From assembly GCA_902527545.1 (NCBI GenBank), contig CABZPR010000005.1, positions 33,656 through 97,655 of the forward strand: DNA of 64,000 nt. The letters are read 5' to 3'. Source of the DNA: an uncultured Alphaproteobacteria bacterium. Lineage in GTDB: Bacteria > Pseudomonadota > Alphaproteobacteria > HIMB59. The position numbers and the translations under genes are program-made. The notes under the pieces were generated by a model. It was not told the DNA's origin, made no database searches, and saw only the letters and a program-made list of their open reading frames with translations. Positions 52,644 through 63,385 of the stretch are shown here, one piece after another. Each line of letters starts with the position of its first letter. Position 1 is the stretch's first letter.

Positions 52644-53250
52644 ATTCAACGTAACAAACAATAACTCTAGATATAAAAGTTATTAAACATAAAATCCCAA
52701 AAATAATAGATATTAAAATAAAAAAATTTGGTAATAAGAGACATAAAACCATGAAAATTATTGTTTCTGTACCTTCAACTAATCCTGAAGTGTAATGAAA
52801 ACTTTTTGGCAATCTCTCAACAGTATCATTTATCTCTGAAATTTTATCTAATTGAGTTTGAATTGCCGCTTTTGCAAGAAATGTTGTGCCTGTACCTATG
52901 TACAAAAAAAGTAAAATCATTGATAAGCTTGTATAATTACTATTACTGAGCCCAAAAGCTAAAACAAATCCAGAATAAATTGTAAAGTCACTAACAATGT
53001 CTAAATATCCACCTAAAGCAGTTGGGGTTGTAAGTCTAGCCATTGTTCCATCTAAGCCATCACAAAACCTGTTTAAAAGCAAGAGTGCTAGAGCAACAAA
53101 ATAGAACTGAAAAAAAATTAAAATACACATTATTAAACCTAATATGAAGCCAAATATTGTCATCTGATTAGGTTTTAAAAATTTTAAAAAAAGTTTAGCT
53201 ATTATTATTAATGGCTTTTGGGTAAAATTTTGAATTTGGCGATCAAACAT
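52633..53250 (-). CDS. CDP-alcohol phosphatidyltransferase family protein
   Basis: Membrane enzyme joining a CDP-alcohol to a lipid alcohol or to another alcohol. The motif D-x2-DG-x2-AR-x7-G-x3-D-x3-D is complete (D64, D67-G68, A71-R72, G80, D84, D88). The 205-residue length and five spans suit PgsA, PssA or an archaetidyl-type synthase; the exact product cannot be told from sequence. Confidence 0.88.
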   Translation of the reverse strand: MFDRQIQNFTQKPLIIIAKLFLKFLKPNQMTIFGFILGLIMCILIFFQFYFVALALLLLNRFCDGLDGTMARLTTPTALGGYLDIVSDFTIYSGFVLAFGLSNSNYTSLSMILLFLYIGTGTTFLAKAAIQTQLDKISEINDTVERLPKSFHYTSGLVEGTETIIFMVLCLLLPNFFILISIIFGILCLITFISRVIVCYVEFNL

Positions 53251-53290
53251 CTGTGTTATTGTACGGTCAGTATAATGTTACTATAATTAA

Positions 53291-54019
53291 ATGATTCAAG
53301 ATATCCCTCTAACTATAGCTTTTTTAGCTGGTGTTCTAAGTTTTCTCTCACCTTGTGTACTGCCCATAGTTCCAGGATTTATATCATATATTGTTGGCAA
53401 ATCTTTCGCAGATTTACAAAATTCATCAGCGGTAAACACACTAAATTTATTACCGCATATTTTATTATTCACTTTAGGTTTTTCGTTCGTCTTTATATTA
53501 ATGGGTGCCTCAATTGATTTTTTGAGTGATATATTTTTTGATTTTAAAAAGGAATTAAATTTCATATCAGGAATATTAATAGTTATCTTGGGACTCTATT
53601 TTATAGGAATAATTAAAATACCTTTTTTAGATTTTGAGCGTAAATTCAATTTAAAAGGTTTTCAAAATAATCAATTATTCCCTTTTATAATTGGAATTGC
53701 CTTTGCTTTTGGTTGGAGTCCATGCATTGGACCTATTTTAGGATCTGTATTAGCAGTTGCTATAAATGATAGCATTAACGGAGTTATATTATTGTCTTTT
53801 TACTCAGTTGGTTTGGCAGTTCCTTTTATAATCGTTGGAATAATGATGAGCAAATTATTGATCATGACTAGTTTTTTAAATAAATACATTCGTTATTTCC
53901 AATTCATTACAGGTATGATCTTACTTATAACAGGTATTTTGATTTTTAATGGTTCAATTCAATCTTTAGGATTTCAACTAAATTCAATTTTACCATCATT
54001 AGAAATGCTTTTAATATAG
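53291..54019 (+). CDS. CcdA-type cytochrome c biogenesis/thiol-transfer membrane protein
   Basis: Six-span protein passing reducing equivalents from cytoplasmic thioredoxin to the periplasm. The redox-active cysteines are in LSPCVLPIVPG (C22) and GWSPCIGPILG (C about 145), as in CcdA and the DsbD core. 242 residues fits CcdA. It overlaps the next gene by one base. No thioredoxin-like partner is adjacent. Confidence 0.9.
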   Translation: MIQDIPLTIAFLAGVLSFLSPCVLPIVPGFISYIVGKSFADLQNSSAVNTLNLLPHILLFTLGFSFVFILMGASIDFLSDIFFDFKKELNFISGILIVILGLYFIGIIKIPFLDFERKFNLKGFQNNQLFPFIIGIAFAFGWSPCIGPILGSVLAVAINDSINGVILLSFYSVGLAVPFIIVGIMMSKLLIMTSFLNKYIRYFQFITGMILLITGILIFNGSIQSLGFQLNSILPSLEMLLI

Positions 54020-54717
54020 TGAAATTATCAAAAAAATTATCAATTTTATTTCTATTTACATTATTCGTAATTTTATGGTCTATATATTTTTTTTATAAAG
54101 ATTTTTTTCAACTTGAAACTTTTTTTTATAATTTAGATAATATACAAAATTTTATATCTCAAAACTTCTTCTATTCTGTATTTATATTCCTAGTTTTATA
54201 TAGCTTTTTAATTTTATGTAATTTTCCCTTTGCCTCTTTATTATCAATGATAAATGGTTTTTTGTTTGGAACTTGGATAGGGGGGCTAATATCTCTAGTT
54301 GGTGGAACACTTGGAGCCTTTGGAATTTTTATAATTGCTAAATTTTTCTTTTTAGATTTCATAAAAAGTAAATTTTTAGATAAATACTCTAATATACAAA
54401 ATTATTTTAACCAAAATGACTTAGAATTGATGATATTAATTCGTATTATTCCAGGAACTCCTTTTTTTTTGCAAAACCTAATTTTAGCAGGCTTAGGAGC
54501 CAATAATAAGAAATTTATTTATACAACAATGTTTGGACTCGCCCCTTGGTCTTTTATTTTTGGAAGCATAGGCCAAGGTTTAGAGGAAATATTTATTAAT
54601 AAGACCAAACTTAATTTTTCTCTTGTAGCACAGCCAGAGTATTTGGTGCCTATTGCTTTTGTTGCTTTTGTAATTATTTTGGTAATTTTATTTAAAAAAA
54701 AGTTTAAAAATAGTTAA
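54019..54717 (+). CDS. TVP38/TMEM64 (DedA-like) membrane protein
   Basis: VTT-domain protein. Motifs SLVGGTLGAFGIFIIAKFF and LIRIIPGTPFFLQNLILAGL match the family. The start is a GTG that overlaps the ccdA stop (TAGTG). The function is uncertain; some members take part in lipid handling or selenite uptake. It is convergent with the methyltransferase gene. Confidence 0.85.
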   Translation: MKLSKKLSILFLFTLFVILWSIYFFYKDFFQLETFFYNLDNIQNFISQNFFYSVFIFLVLYSFLILCNFPFASLLSMINGFLFGTWIGGLISLVGGTLGAFGIFIIAKFFFLDFIKSKFLDKYSNIQNYFNQNDLELMILIRIIPGTPFFLQNLILAGLGANNKKFIYTTMFGLAPWSFIFGSIGQGLEEIFINKTKLNFSLVAQPEYLVPIAFVAFVIILVILFKKKFKNS

Positions 54718-54724
54718 AGATATT

Positions 54725-55546
54725 TTAACTTTTGTAGGCTAAACAACACCAATAAGGCGTGCTATCAGAAAATATTACTTTTTCAAATCCATTTTTCACT
54801 AACATTATTTCAATTTCTCTCTTTGAAAATCTTTGTTCTAATCTTGTACCAAAGCGATCTAACGCATCATTTCTTAAATGATAATATGGTTTGTTCTTAT
54901 AATCAGAAAGTGGAACATTAGAGGAATTGAGACCAATTTTTTCAAAAAGAAGAGCCAATTTGCTAAGAGGGTAGTAAATAAAAAAAGCAATTAACTCACA
55001 AATTATTTTTTTTAAATTCTGTGGCAAAATAGATATAACTTTTCTTACTAAATCAGAAATTTTCCATATTGATTTGAACCATAATGGTTTATTTTCAAAA
55101 TTGTAATATACATAAATCAAAAAAGGAGCACCTTTTTTAAGTAATTTAGAGCAATCACCAATTGCTTTTTCTGTGTCAGGTATGTGGTGAAGAACTCCAA
55201 GACAATAACCGAAGTCTTGACTATCATTTTTTATAGAACAATTTTCTGTAGTTTCTTTAAGATAATTTATATTTTTTAGAGAGCCTAAATTTTTTCTTGC
55301 TACATTTATCGCTTCACTTGGCTCTACACAATTAAGTAATCCAACTTTTGGAGCAACAAACTGTGCCCATCTGCCAGAACCACAACCCATATCAAAACCC
55401 TCTGATTTGTTATTAATTTTATTCCACGGAAATATTTCAAAGTATTGTATAAAGTTTTTAAAAAGTTTATCTCTATTTACTTTATTGTAATTATATTTAA
55501 GCCACTCCTCACCAAATTCTTTAATTACTCTCTCATCTTTGTTCAT
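54725..55546 (-). CDS. Class I SAM-dependent methyltransferase
   Basis: Methyltransferase with motif I DMGCGSGRWAQF (near residue 49-60), motif II VEPSEA, and motif IV-like GVLHHIPDTEKA. A Phe/Leu-rich stretch about residues 180-215 may be membrane-associated. The substrate is unknown. It is 37 nt downstream of the SelD fusion gene and probably in the same operon. Confidence 0.85.
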   Translation of the reverse strand: MNKDERVIKEFGEEWLKYNYNKVNRDKLFKNFIQYFEIFPWNKINNKSEGFDMGCGSGRWAQFVAPKVGLLNCVEPSEAINVARKNLGSLKNINYLKETTENCSIKNDSQDFGYCLGVLHHIPDTEKAIGDCSKLLKKGAPFLIYVYYNFENKPLWFKSIWKISDLVRKVISILPQNLKKIICELIAFFIYYPLSKLALLFEKIGLNSSNVPLSDYKNKPYYHLRNDALDRFGTRLEQRFSKREIEIMLVKNGFEKVIFSDSTPYWCCLAYKS

Positions 55547-55583
55547 TTTTATAATAATATATGACTATTTTTTTTTTAATCTA

Positions 55584-57740
55584 TTAATCATTTACGTTTA
55601 TCAATACATCTGATTTCTCAGAAAAATAACCGATAAGATATGGTTGAAATTTATTCACATTAAAGAATTCCTTCTCAAAAGATTCTTTTTTATTTTCATC
55701 AATAACAATTAATAAAGGCCCATTTGTTTGGGGATCAAATAATATATTTGTGAATTTATTGTTATTATTATTTAAAATAAATTTGTTTGTAGACTCAAAA
55801 TTATATTTATATCCAGTGCTTTTATGATTATTTAACAAATCTAAATTATTATTAATTAAGATATTTTGTTTTAAACTAATATTTGCTGTTAATTTTGATG
55901 ATTTAGATATATCTGATAAATGTGCTCCTAAACCAAATCCACTTACATCTGTCATAACTTTACAATCATTTTTTCTAGCGACATCTGCGGAAAGATAATT
56001 ACTTAATTTCAAAAAATAAATAATTTTTTTGTAATCTTCTGAGGAAATTAAGTTTGAGTTATTCATATATGCAGATAATAAATAGCCAGTTCCTAGTGGT
56101 TTAGTCAGATATATAAGTTCACCACAATTAGCAAGGTCTTTACTCGATTTATTTAATGGCTCACCATTCATCGTCATTGTTATACCTGGTTCATTACTGT
56201 GATAAGTGTGTCCTGATTCAAAAGTTGAATGATATTTTTTTGACTCAAAAAAAATTCCTTTCATAAAGTAATTAAGAAAAAAACTCTCTACTTTACCCTC
56301 TGAAAAAGGCACTCCCAAGGACACACTTAAACTCTCTACTTTTCCACCTGCTGCTAAAATATCATTTTGACTATGTAAATAACTAATTCGACCAAAATCA
56401 AATGGATTCATAGAATTAAAATGTTTTATGTGATCTATTGTTTGTAATATAGATTTAGATTTAAACATAATATAAGATGAGTCTGATAAATTTGTATTAA
56501 ATTTTTCCTTTTTCAAAAAATTTATAAGATTTTTTTTTGATACTTTTGACCCGCACCCTTGACAATACATCTCTATTTTTTTTTCTTTTTCTAATGTCAG
56601 TGATTTTTTTTTCATAAATTTTTTATTTATGAATTTAAATTTATTAATAAAACGCTTATCTATAAAAACTTTAAGCTTCCAACAGAGACGACTATGTAAT
56701 GATAAGTAAAAATAATTTAACAAAGCATAATCTGGATATGTTCCAATTAAATATAACCAGTTTTTTTGTGGCTTAAACTTTTTTAGAGGTTTATTAAATA
56801 ATTTTAAAAAAATATTTTCTTTAAGTATTTCTCCTTGTCGAACAGCCATGACTCCTGACTTTGATCTTGGAGTATTTATTACACTGCAGGCATCACCTGT
56901 TATAAAAATATCATCATTATTAATTGATAATAAATTATTATTGACAATAAAAAATCCATTTTCGTCTTTATCTAATTCGCTTTCTGATAGCCACGCTTGT
57001 AAACAGGCTCCTGTTGAAATTAAATTTAGATCACTTTCAACAGCCTCACCGTTTTTACATTTAATAAATTTTTTTGTAATATGAGTCACTGGTTCGTTTA
57101 AAATTTTAATATCTAAGTCATTTGCAATTTTTAAAAGTTTTTTTCTAGTTTTATTGTTTAAATTATTTTCTGCTAAAATTTTTTCACCCAATATTGTTAT
57201 ATCGATATTTTGCTTGTATCTTCTAATCATACTAAAAGCTAATTCAAATGAAGCTACACCTCCACCAACAACTGCAACTTTAGTTTTTTTTATTTTTAAA
57301 ATTTGGTCGATTAGTTTAATATTTTTTACAAGATGACTAATAGGTTTTACAGAAATACATCTTGACTCATTCTCTATTTTAATTCCTTTAGTGCTAGATA
57401 TCGAACCACTATTTATTGATAATAAATCATAATTTATCGATGGACATTTTTCCAATTCTAATTTCTTATTATTAGTATCGACTTTAATTACTTTATCTCT
57501 AATAAATGTTGCACCTGCATTTAAACATAGTCTTTGAAGATCTATGCTTACATCTTCTTTACTAAAATCATTATGAATATACCCTGGAGTCATACCCGAA
57601 TATGTTGCTTCAAAATGTTCACTGACCAAAATAGTATTTAGACCTTTAATTGTGGTCATACTAAGTTTTTTTAGAACTTGAACATTTGCATGCCCACCTC
57701 CTATTAATACCAGTTGTTTTATTAAATTATTTTCAAACAA
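55584..57740 (-). CDS. selD: Fusion of FAD/NAD oxidoreductase and selenide, water dikinase
   Basis: The N-terminal half (about 1-375) is a pyridine nucleotide-disulfide oxidoreductase or NDH-2-like domain: GGGHANV (14-20), VVGGGVAS (157-164), FITGDACSV (279-287). The C-terminal half (about 390-718) is SelD: MYCQGCGSKVS holds the Cys/Lys pair C396 and K399 that matches C17 and K20 of E. coli SelD, with the second conserved Cys replaced by Ser. QTIDHI and TDVSGFGLGAHL follow. Such fusions are known in marine bacteria. No selA, selB or selU is in the window. Confidence 0.9.
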   Translation of the reverse strand: MFENNLIKQLVLIGGGHANVQVLKKLSMTTIKGLNTILVSEHFEATYSGMTPGYIHNDFSKEDVSIDLQRLCLNAGATFIRDKVIKVDTNNKKLELEKCPSINYDLLSINSGSISSTKGIKIENESRCISVKPISHLVKNIKLIDQILKIKKTKVAVVGGGVASFELAFSMIRRYKQNIDITILGEKILAENNLNNKTRKKLLKIANDLDIKILNEPVTHITKKFIKCKNGEAVESDLNLISTGACLQAWLSESELDKDENGFFIVNNNLLSINNDDIFITGDACSVINTPRSKSGVMAVRQGEILKENIFLKLFNKPLKKFKPQKNWLYLIGTYPDYALLNYFYLSLHSRLCWKLKVFIDKRFINKFKFINKKFMKKKSLTLEKEKKIEMYCQGCGSKVSKKNLINFLKKEKFNTNLSDSSYIMFKSKSILQTIDHIKHFNSMNPFDFGRISYLHSQNDILAAGGKVESLSVSLGVPFSEGKVESFFLNYFMKGIFFESKKYHSTFESGHTYHSNEPGITMTMNGEPLNKSSKDLANCGELIYLTKPLGTGYLLSAYMNNSNLISSEDYKKIIYFLKLSNYLSADVARKNDCKVMTDVSGFGLGAHLSDISKSSKLTANISLKQNILINNNLDLLNNHKSTGYKYNFESTNKFILNNNNNKFTNILFDPQTNGPLLIVIDENKKESFEKEFFNVNKFQPYLIGYFSEKSDVLINVND

Positions 57741-57912
57741 ATTTTATTAACCTATTTCGAAAAAGACCTTAGGAAAAGGATTTCATTAAATAAATTTAGA
57801 TTTATATAATTGCGCATGAAAGGATAATCATTTAATTTCTACAAAATTTCAATATTTTTCAATTATTTCAATAATCGTCTTGAATTTCAAAAAATATTTA
57901 CCATTTACATAG

Positions 57913-57944
57913 TATAATTAGCACTCTATAACAATGAGTGCTAA
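57913..57944 (+). promoter_or_regulatory. CIRCE operator and -10 box of groESL
   Basis: TTAGCACTC (57918-57926), 9 nt, GAGTGCTAA (57936-57944) is a perfect CIRCE element, the HrcA binding site. A TATAAT box (57913-57918) overlaps its left arm, so HrcA binding would block the promoter. hrcA is not in the window. The rest of the upstream gap 57741-57912 is AT-rich and shows nothing else. Confidence 0.96.
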
Positions 57945-57974
57945 AAATGTTATTTAGATATAGAGGTAAAAAAA

Positions 57975-58265
57975 ATGAATTTAAAACCCTTACACGATAG
58001 AGTCTTGGTTGAAAGAGTCGAGCAAGAAGATCGTACTAAAGGTGGTATCATAATCCCTGATACTGCCCAAGAGAAGCCCATGGAAGGCAAAGTTGTTTCT
58101 GTAGGTGGTGGTGCTAGAAATGAAAACGGACAGGTCGTTGCTTTAGATGTAAAAAAAGGTGATAGAATTTTGTTTGGGAAGTGGTCTGGTACTGAAGTTA
58201 AGATTGATGGTAAAGAGCTCTTAATTATGAAGGAGTCAGACATCATGGGAATAATCGAGAAATAA
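57975..58265 (+). CDS. groES: Co-chaperonin GroES
   Basis: Seven-subunit lid of Gro[20 protein letters not shown] at the start, the mobile loop [18 protein letters not shown] region and [17 protein letters not shown] are standard. The 96-residue length is normal. It lies under CIRCE control and is followed by groEL after 20 nt. Confidence 0.98.
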   Translation: MNLKPLHDRVLVERVEQEDRTKGGIIIPDTAQEKPMEGKVVSVGGGARNENGQVVALDVKKGDRILFGKWSGTEVKIDGKELLIMKESDIMGIIEK

Positions 58266-58285
58266 TTGAAAGGAACTGTAATTAA

Positions 58286-59944
<1,659 letters not shown>

Positions 59945-59963
59945 AATCGATAAAAAATAAACT

Positions 59964-59991
59964 AAAAGCCGCTTTATGCGGCTTTTTTTTT
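59964..59991 (+). terminator. Terminator after groEL
   Basis: AAAAGCCGC, a TTTAT loop, GCGGCTTTT and a run of T. It ends the groESL transcript before the mechanosensitive channel gene. Confidence 0.92.
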
Positions 59992-60013
59992 ATTCTAATA
60001 TAAGCAAATCAAA

Positions 60014-61105
60014 ATGGACATATTTAGTAATTTTTATAATCAAATTTTAGATGTTTTTAATAATGGAGTGTTAGGATTGAGTCTGGGAAATATATTTATA
60101 GTAATAATTTCTATTTTGTTTGCTCTTTTCCTAAGAGGAGTTGTAGCAAATTTAATTGTCAACAGATTAAAAAAGTTTGTCAAAAAAACTGGTAACAAAG
60201 TCGATGATAAGTTGTTTGAAGCTCTTATTCCCCCATTCAAGTTACTGCCTATAGTTGTTGTTTTTTTAACCATAACTCTTTACTTTGAAGTTAATTCAAC
60301 ATTAGGATTATACTTCCAAAAAATTAACAATACATTAGCAACAATATTTGTATTTTGGTTAATACATCAATCTCTTATTCCTTTTTCAAATTTATTTCAA
60401 AAACTAGAGGGTATTTTATCCAAAGCTTTAACTCTATGGATACTGAAATCATTAAAATATTTAATTATTTTTTTAGGAATAGTTGCTGTTTTAGAGGTAT
60501 GGGGTATAAAAATAGGACCTGTTATAGCTGGTTTAGGCTTATTTGGAGTAGCTGTAGCCTTAGGGGCTCAAGATTTATTTAAAAACCTTATATCTGGAAT
60601 AATGATTTTACTTGAAAAAAGATTTCAAATTGGAGATATAATAAGTGTACCCGGGCATACAGAAGGAACAGTAGAACACATAGGTTTTAGATCAACATTA
60701 ATTAGAGAATTCGACTCAAGTCCAATCACAATACCAAATCATATTTTTGCTGAAGCCCCAATAATAAATTTTTCAAATAGAAATCATAGAAGAATTAAAT
60801 GGGTTCTTGGATTGGAGTACTCAACAACTATAGATCAGTTAAAAACTATTACAGAAACTATAAAAAAATATATTTGTGAGAATGATAAATTTATAGTTAA
60901 CGAAAATTACAAATGTTTTGTAAGGATTGAAAAGTTTAATGATAGTTCAATTGATTTATTATTAATTTGTTTTACAAAAACAAATAATTGGGATGAATAC
61001 TTAAAAATTAAAGAAGATTTAGCCTTAAAAGTTAAAAATGTCGTTGAGAAGGAAAATTCAGCCTCTTTTGCATTTCCTTCAAGAACTATCTACAATATTA
61101 AATAA
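60014..61105 (+). CDS. mscS: MscS-family mechanosensitive channel
   Basis: Small-conductance channel that releases solutes on osmotic downshock. Three or more spans precede the pore helix VIAGLGLFGVAVALGAQDL and the MscS core ILLEKRFQIGDIISVPGH, EGTVEHIGFRSTLIRE, and VTITIPNH-like SPITIPNHIFAE. 363 residues is longer than E. coli MscS (286), with extra N-terminal spans. It overlaps the convergent next gene by 8 nt. Confidence 0.9.
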   Translation: MDIFSNFYNQILDVFNNGVLGLSLGNIFIVIISILFALFLRGVVANLIVNRLKKFVKKTGNKVDDKLFEALIPPFKLLPIVVVFLTITLYFEVNSTLGLYFQKINNTLATIFVFWLIHQSLIPFSNLFQKLEGILSKALTLWILKSLKYLIIFLGIVAVLEVWGIKIGPVIAGLGLFGVAVALGAQDLFKNLISGIMILLEKRFQIGDIISVPGHTEGTVEHIGFRSTLIREFDSSPITIPNHIFAEAPIINFSNRNHRRIKWVLGLEYSTTIDQLKTITETIKKYICENDKFIVNENYKCFVRIEKFNDSSIDLLLICFTKTNNWDEYLKIKEDLALKVKNVVEKENSASFAFPSRTIYNIK

Positions 61106-62102
61106 CAGATTTTGATCTTTTTAAAAGACTTTCTCTGTATAGAAAGTACAGTGCAAAGGTTAATAAAAATATAAAAAATGAGTAATTTGGAAAGAAAGAA
61201 TTTATAAATATACCTGTTGATATAAATATGAGGTTTAAGAACAATATCAAAAAAAGTGTTAGTTTGCTTGAATTTGTTAATTCCATTATTAAATAATGAA
61301 AATGATCTTTACCAGAAGAAAATATACTTTTTTTTCGTATTAATCTTGAGAGAGTTGTAGCTAAAAATTCAAAGCTAACATATGCTAATAACCAAATGAC
61401 CATAGTATCATTTACTCTTAAATCAATACTTGCATGTTTAGAAAAATAAATACAAAAAACTGACGTCAAAAAGCCTAAAAGAGTACTACCATTATCTCCT
61501 AAAAATACTTTAGGTAACTTTAAAAAACTAAAATTAAATAATAAAAAAACTATTATCGGAATCAATGTGTATATTAAATACTCTGTTTTAAATACAAAAG
61601 TAAAATAAATAAATATTGAGACGAATATTAAACCGCATAATCCATCTATCCCATCAATATAATTAAAAGAATTAATTATATAAATAATTGCAATAATCGT
61701 AATAAGTTCACTATACCCGCCTAGGTTTATAGTAGTGTTTTCAGTTATTTTTATTTCATCGATATAAAGACCAGTTTTATATAAGAAATATGTAATAATC
61801 CCTATTTGTGCAAAAATTCTAATAAATGGATCAATATTAAATTTATCATCTATAAGTCCCAATATAGCAACATAAGATCCAAAGAGAAAAATATTAATAA
61901 TATTTACTGGTAAATTTAATTTATAAATCATAATCATATATGAAACAAAAATAGACATACCACCGACGCAAATAATATTTGTTTTATGAATTTTTCTTTT
62001 TATATTAGGGTTATCTACAATATTTAAACCTTTTCCTACAAAGTAAGTAATAATATTGATTAAAAATACAACTCCAGTATAAACAATTAAATCAAAGTAC
62101 AT
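61098..62102 (-). CDS. Polyprenyl-phosphate sugar-1-phosphate transferase (WecA/MraY type)
   Basis: Membrane enzyme starting a surface glycan on undecaprenyl phosphate. About 10 spans; NYIDGIDGLCGL is the conserved Asp-rich loop, KVFLGDNGSTLLGFL carries the second motif and the start has CVGGMSIF. WecA is more likely than MraY (no cell-division cluster), but the sugar is unknown. It faces an O-antigen ligase-like gene. Confidence 0.88.
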   Translation of the reverse strand: MYFDLIVYTGVVFLINIITYFVGKGLNIVDNPNIKRKIHKTNIICVGGMSIFVSYMIMIYKLNLPVNIINIFLFGSYVAILGLIDDKFNIDPFIRIFAQIGIITYFLYKTGLYIDEIKITENTTINLGGYSELITIIAIIYIINSFNYIDGIDGLCGLIFVSIFIYFTFVFKTEYLIYTLIPIIVFLLFNFSFLKLPKVFLGDNGSTLLGFLTSVFCIYFSKHASIDLRVNDTMVIWLLAYVSFEFLATTLSRLIRKKSIFSSGKDHFHYLIMELTNSSKLTLFLILFLNLIFISTGIFINSFFPNYSFFIFLLTFALYFLYRESLLKRSKSVI

Positions 62103-62117
62103 TTATGATTTTAATTT

Positions 62118-63206
62118 ATGCATTTAAATTACATATTCTTCAATAAATTATTTAGTTCTCTGGCTATTTTAATTCCTTTAAGCCTTATTACAGGAGGTTT
62201 TATACCAGACCTTTTTTTGTCTCTTATAGCTATTTACTTTTTGATTAAGTGTATTCACTTAAATTATTGGAAATTATTTTCAAACAAATTAATTTTTTTA
62301 TTTCTAACTTTTATAATAGTTATTTCCTTTAATTCTCTATTTTCTAGTAATCCATTTATAAGTTTTTTTACTTCTATAGTGTATATAAGGTATTTATTTT
62401 TTTCACTAGCAATTGCACATTTTGTAAAATATGAAAAAAATTTTATAAAGCATTTGCTTATTAGCACGGTTCTATGTTTAATTATTATTATACCAGATAG
62501 TTACTTTCAATTTATAACTGGTAAGAATATACTAGGATGGACTTCTTATTCTGAGGATAGGTTATCAAGTTTTTTTAAAGATGAATTAATAGTTGGTAAC
62601 TATATATCAAAAATATTCATGTTAATGACCATCCTGCTTATTCATCAAAATTATAGTAACAATATTCTAAAATTATTGAATATAGTTCTTTTGCTTGTAG
62701 TAAATTTTATTGTTTTTGCATCGGGTGAAAGAGCAGCCTTCTTCCATATATTTTGTTTTACAATTATGTTGATGATATTTTCTTACAATAATTTTTTTTA
62801 TTTTAAAAAACTTTTTATAATTTTCTTCCTGATTTGCGTTTCTATTTTAACATTTTCCTTTGATACAAGTGTAAAAAATAGAATGATCGATCATACAATT
62901 AATCAGATTAATAATAAATCTATACCATTTCTCCCATACTCTAAACATCATGAAGAGCATTATCTCTCAGCTATGAAAATGTTTATTGATAAACCATTAA
63001 TTGGTCAAGGATCTGGGCTATTTAGATATCTATGTCTCGAGGAAAAATTTTATAATAACAAACTTACTTGTTCAACTCATCCTCATAACATTTATATTCA
63101 ATTATTGGCAGAAAACGGAATTATCGGAGCCATTTTTTTAATAATATTCTATTTATTTTTAACAAAAATAATTCTAACAGGCGTGCTGCAAAAAATATTT
63201 TTTTAA
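62118..63206 (+). CDS. O-antigen ligase/polymerase-like membrane protein, C-terminus cut by a frameshift
   Basis: Polytopic protein (about 10 spans) with the conserved loop YSKHHEEHYLSAMKMFIDKP, then GQGSGLFRYLC and THPHNIYIQLLAENGIIGA, the WaaL/Wzy pattern. The frame stops at 63206 inside what should be the penultimate membrane span, at 362 residues. Directly after, another frame continues the expected C-terminal sequence up to 63378; an extra base in the run of A (63190-63195) or T (63198-63204) explains it. See the separate entry. Confidence 0.85.
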   Translation: MHLNYIFFNKLFSSLAILIPLSLITGGFIPDLFLSLIAIYFLIKCIHLNYWKLFSNKLIFLFLTFIIVISFNSLFSSNPFISFFTSIVYIRYLFFSLAIAHFVKYEKNFIKHLLISTVLCLIIIIPDSYFQFITGKNILGWTSYSEDRLSSFFKDELIVGNYISKIFMLMTILLIHQNYSNNILKLLNIVLLLVVNFIVFASGERAAFFHIFCFTIMLMIFSYNNFFYFKKLFIIFFLICVSILTFSFDTSVKNRMIDHTINQINNKSIPFLPYSKHHEEHYLSAMKMFIDKPLIGQGSGLFRYLCLEEKFYNNKLTCSTHPHNIYIQLLAENGIIGAIFLIIFYLFLTKIILTGVLQKIFF

Positions 63207-63378
63207 GAGTAAAGATGCTACTAATAGTAGGTATTTGATTTGTACTAGTGCTCTGTTTATGTTTTTTTGGCCTATAATTCCAACAATGGACTTTTTTAAC
63301 CAATGGGTAAATATTCTTCATTTTTTAACGTTTGGTATATTTTTATTTTATTTATTTGATAGAAAAATTGACAATTAA
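63207..63378 (+). pseudogene. C-terminal fragment of the O-antigen ligase-like gene in another frame
   Basis: Read one base later, the sequence from about 63190 gives KYFFKSKDATNSRYLICTS, then a membrane span with WPIIPTMDFFNQW, the usual ending of this family, and stops TAA at 63376-63378. Joined to the upstream frame by deleting one A, the protein would be about 419 residues, the normal length. It is either a real mutation, a slippery site or a sequencing error. Confidence 0.7.
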
Positions 63379-63385
63379 CATGACT

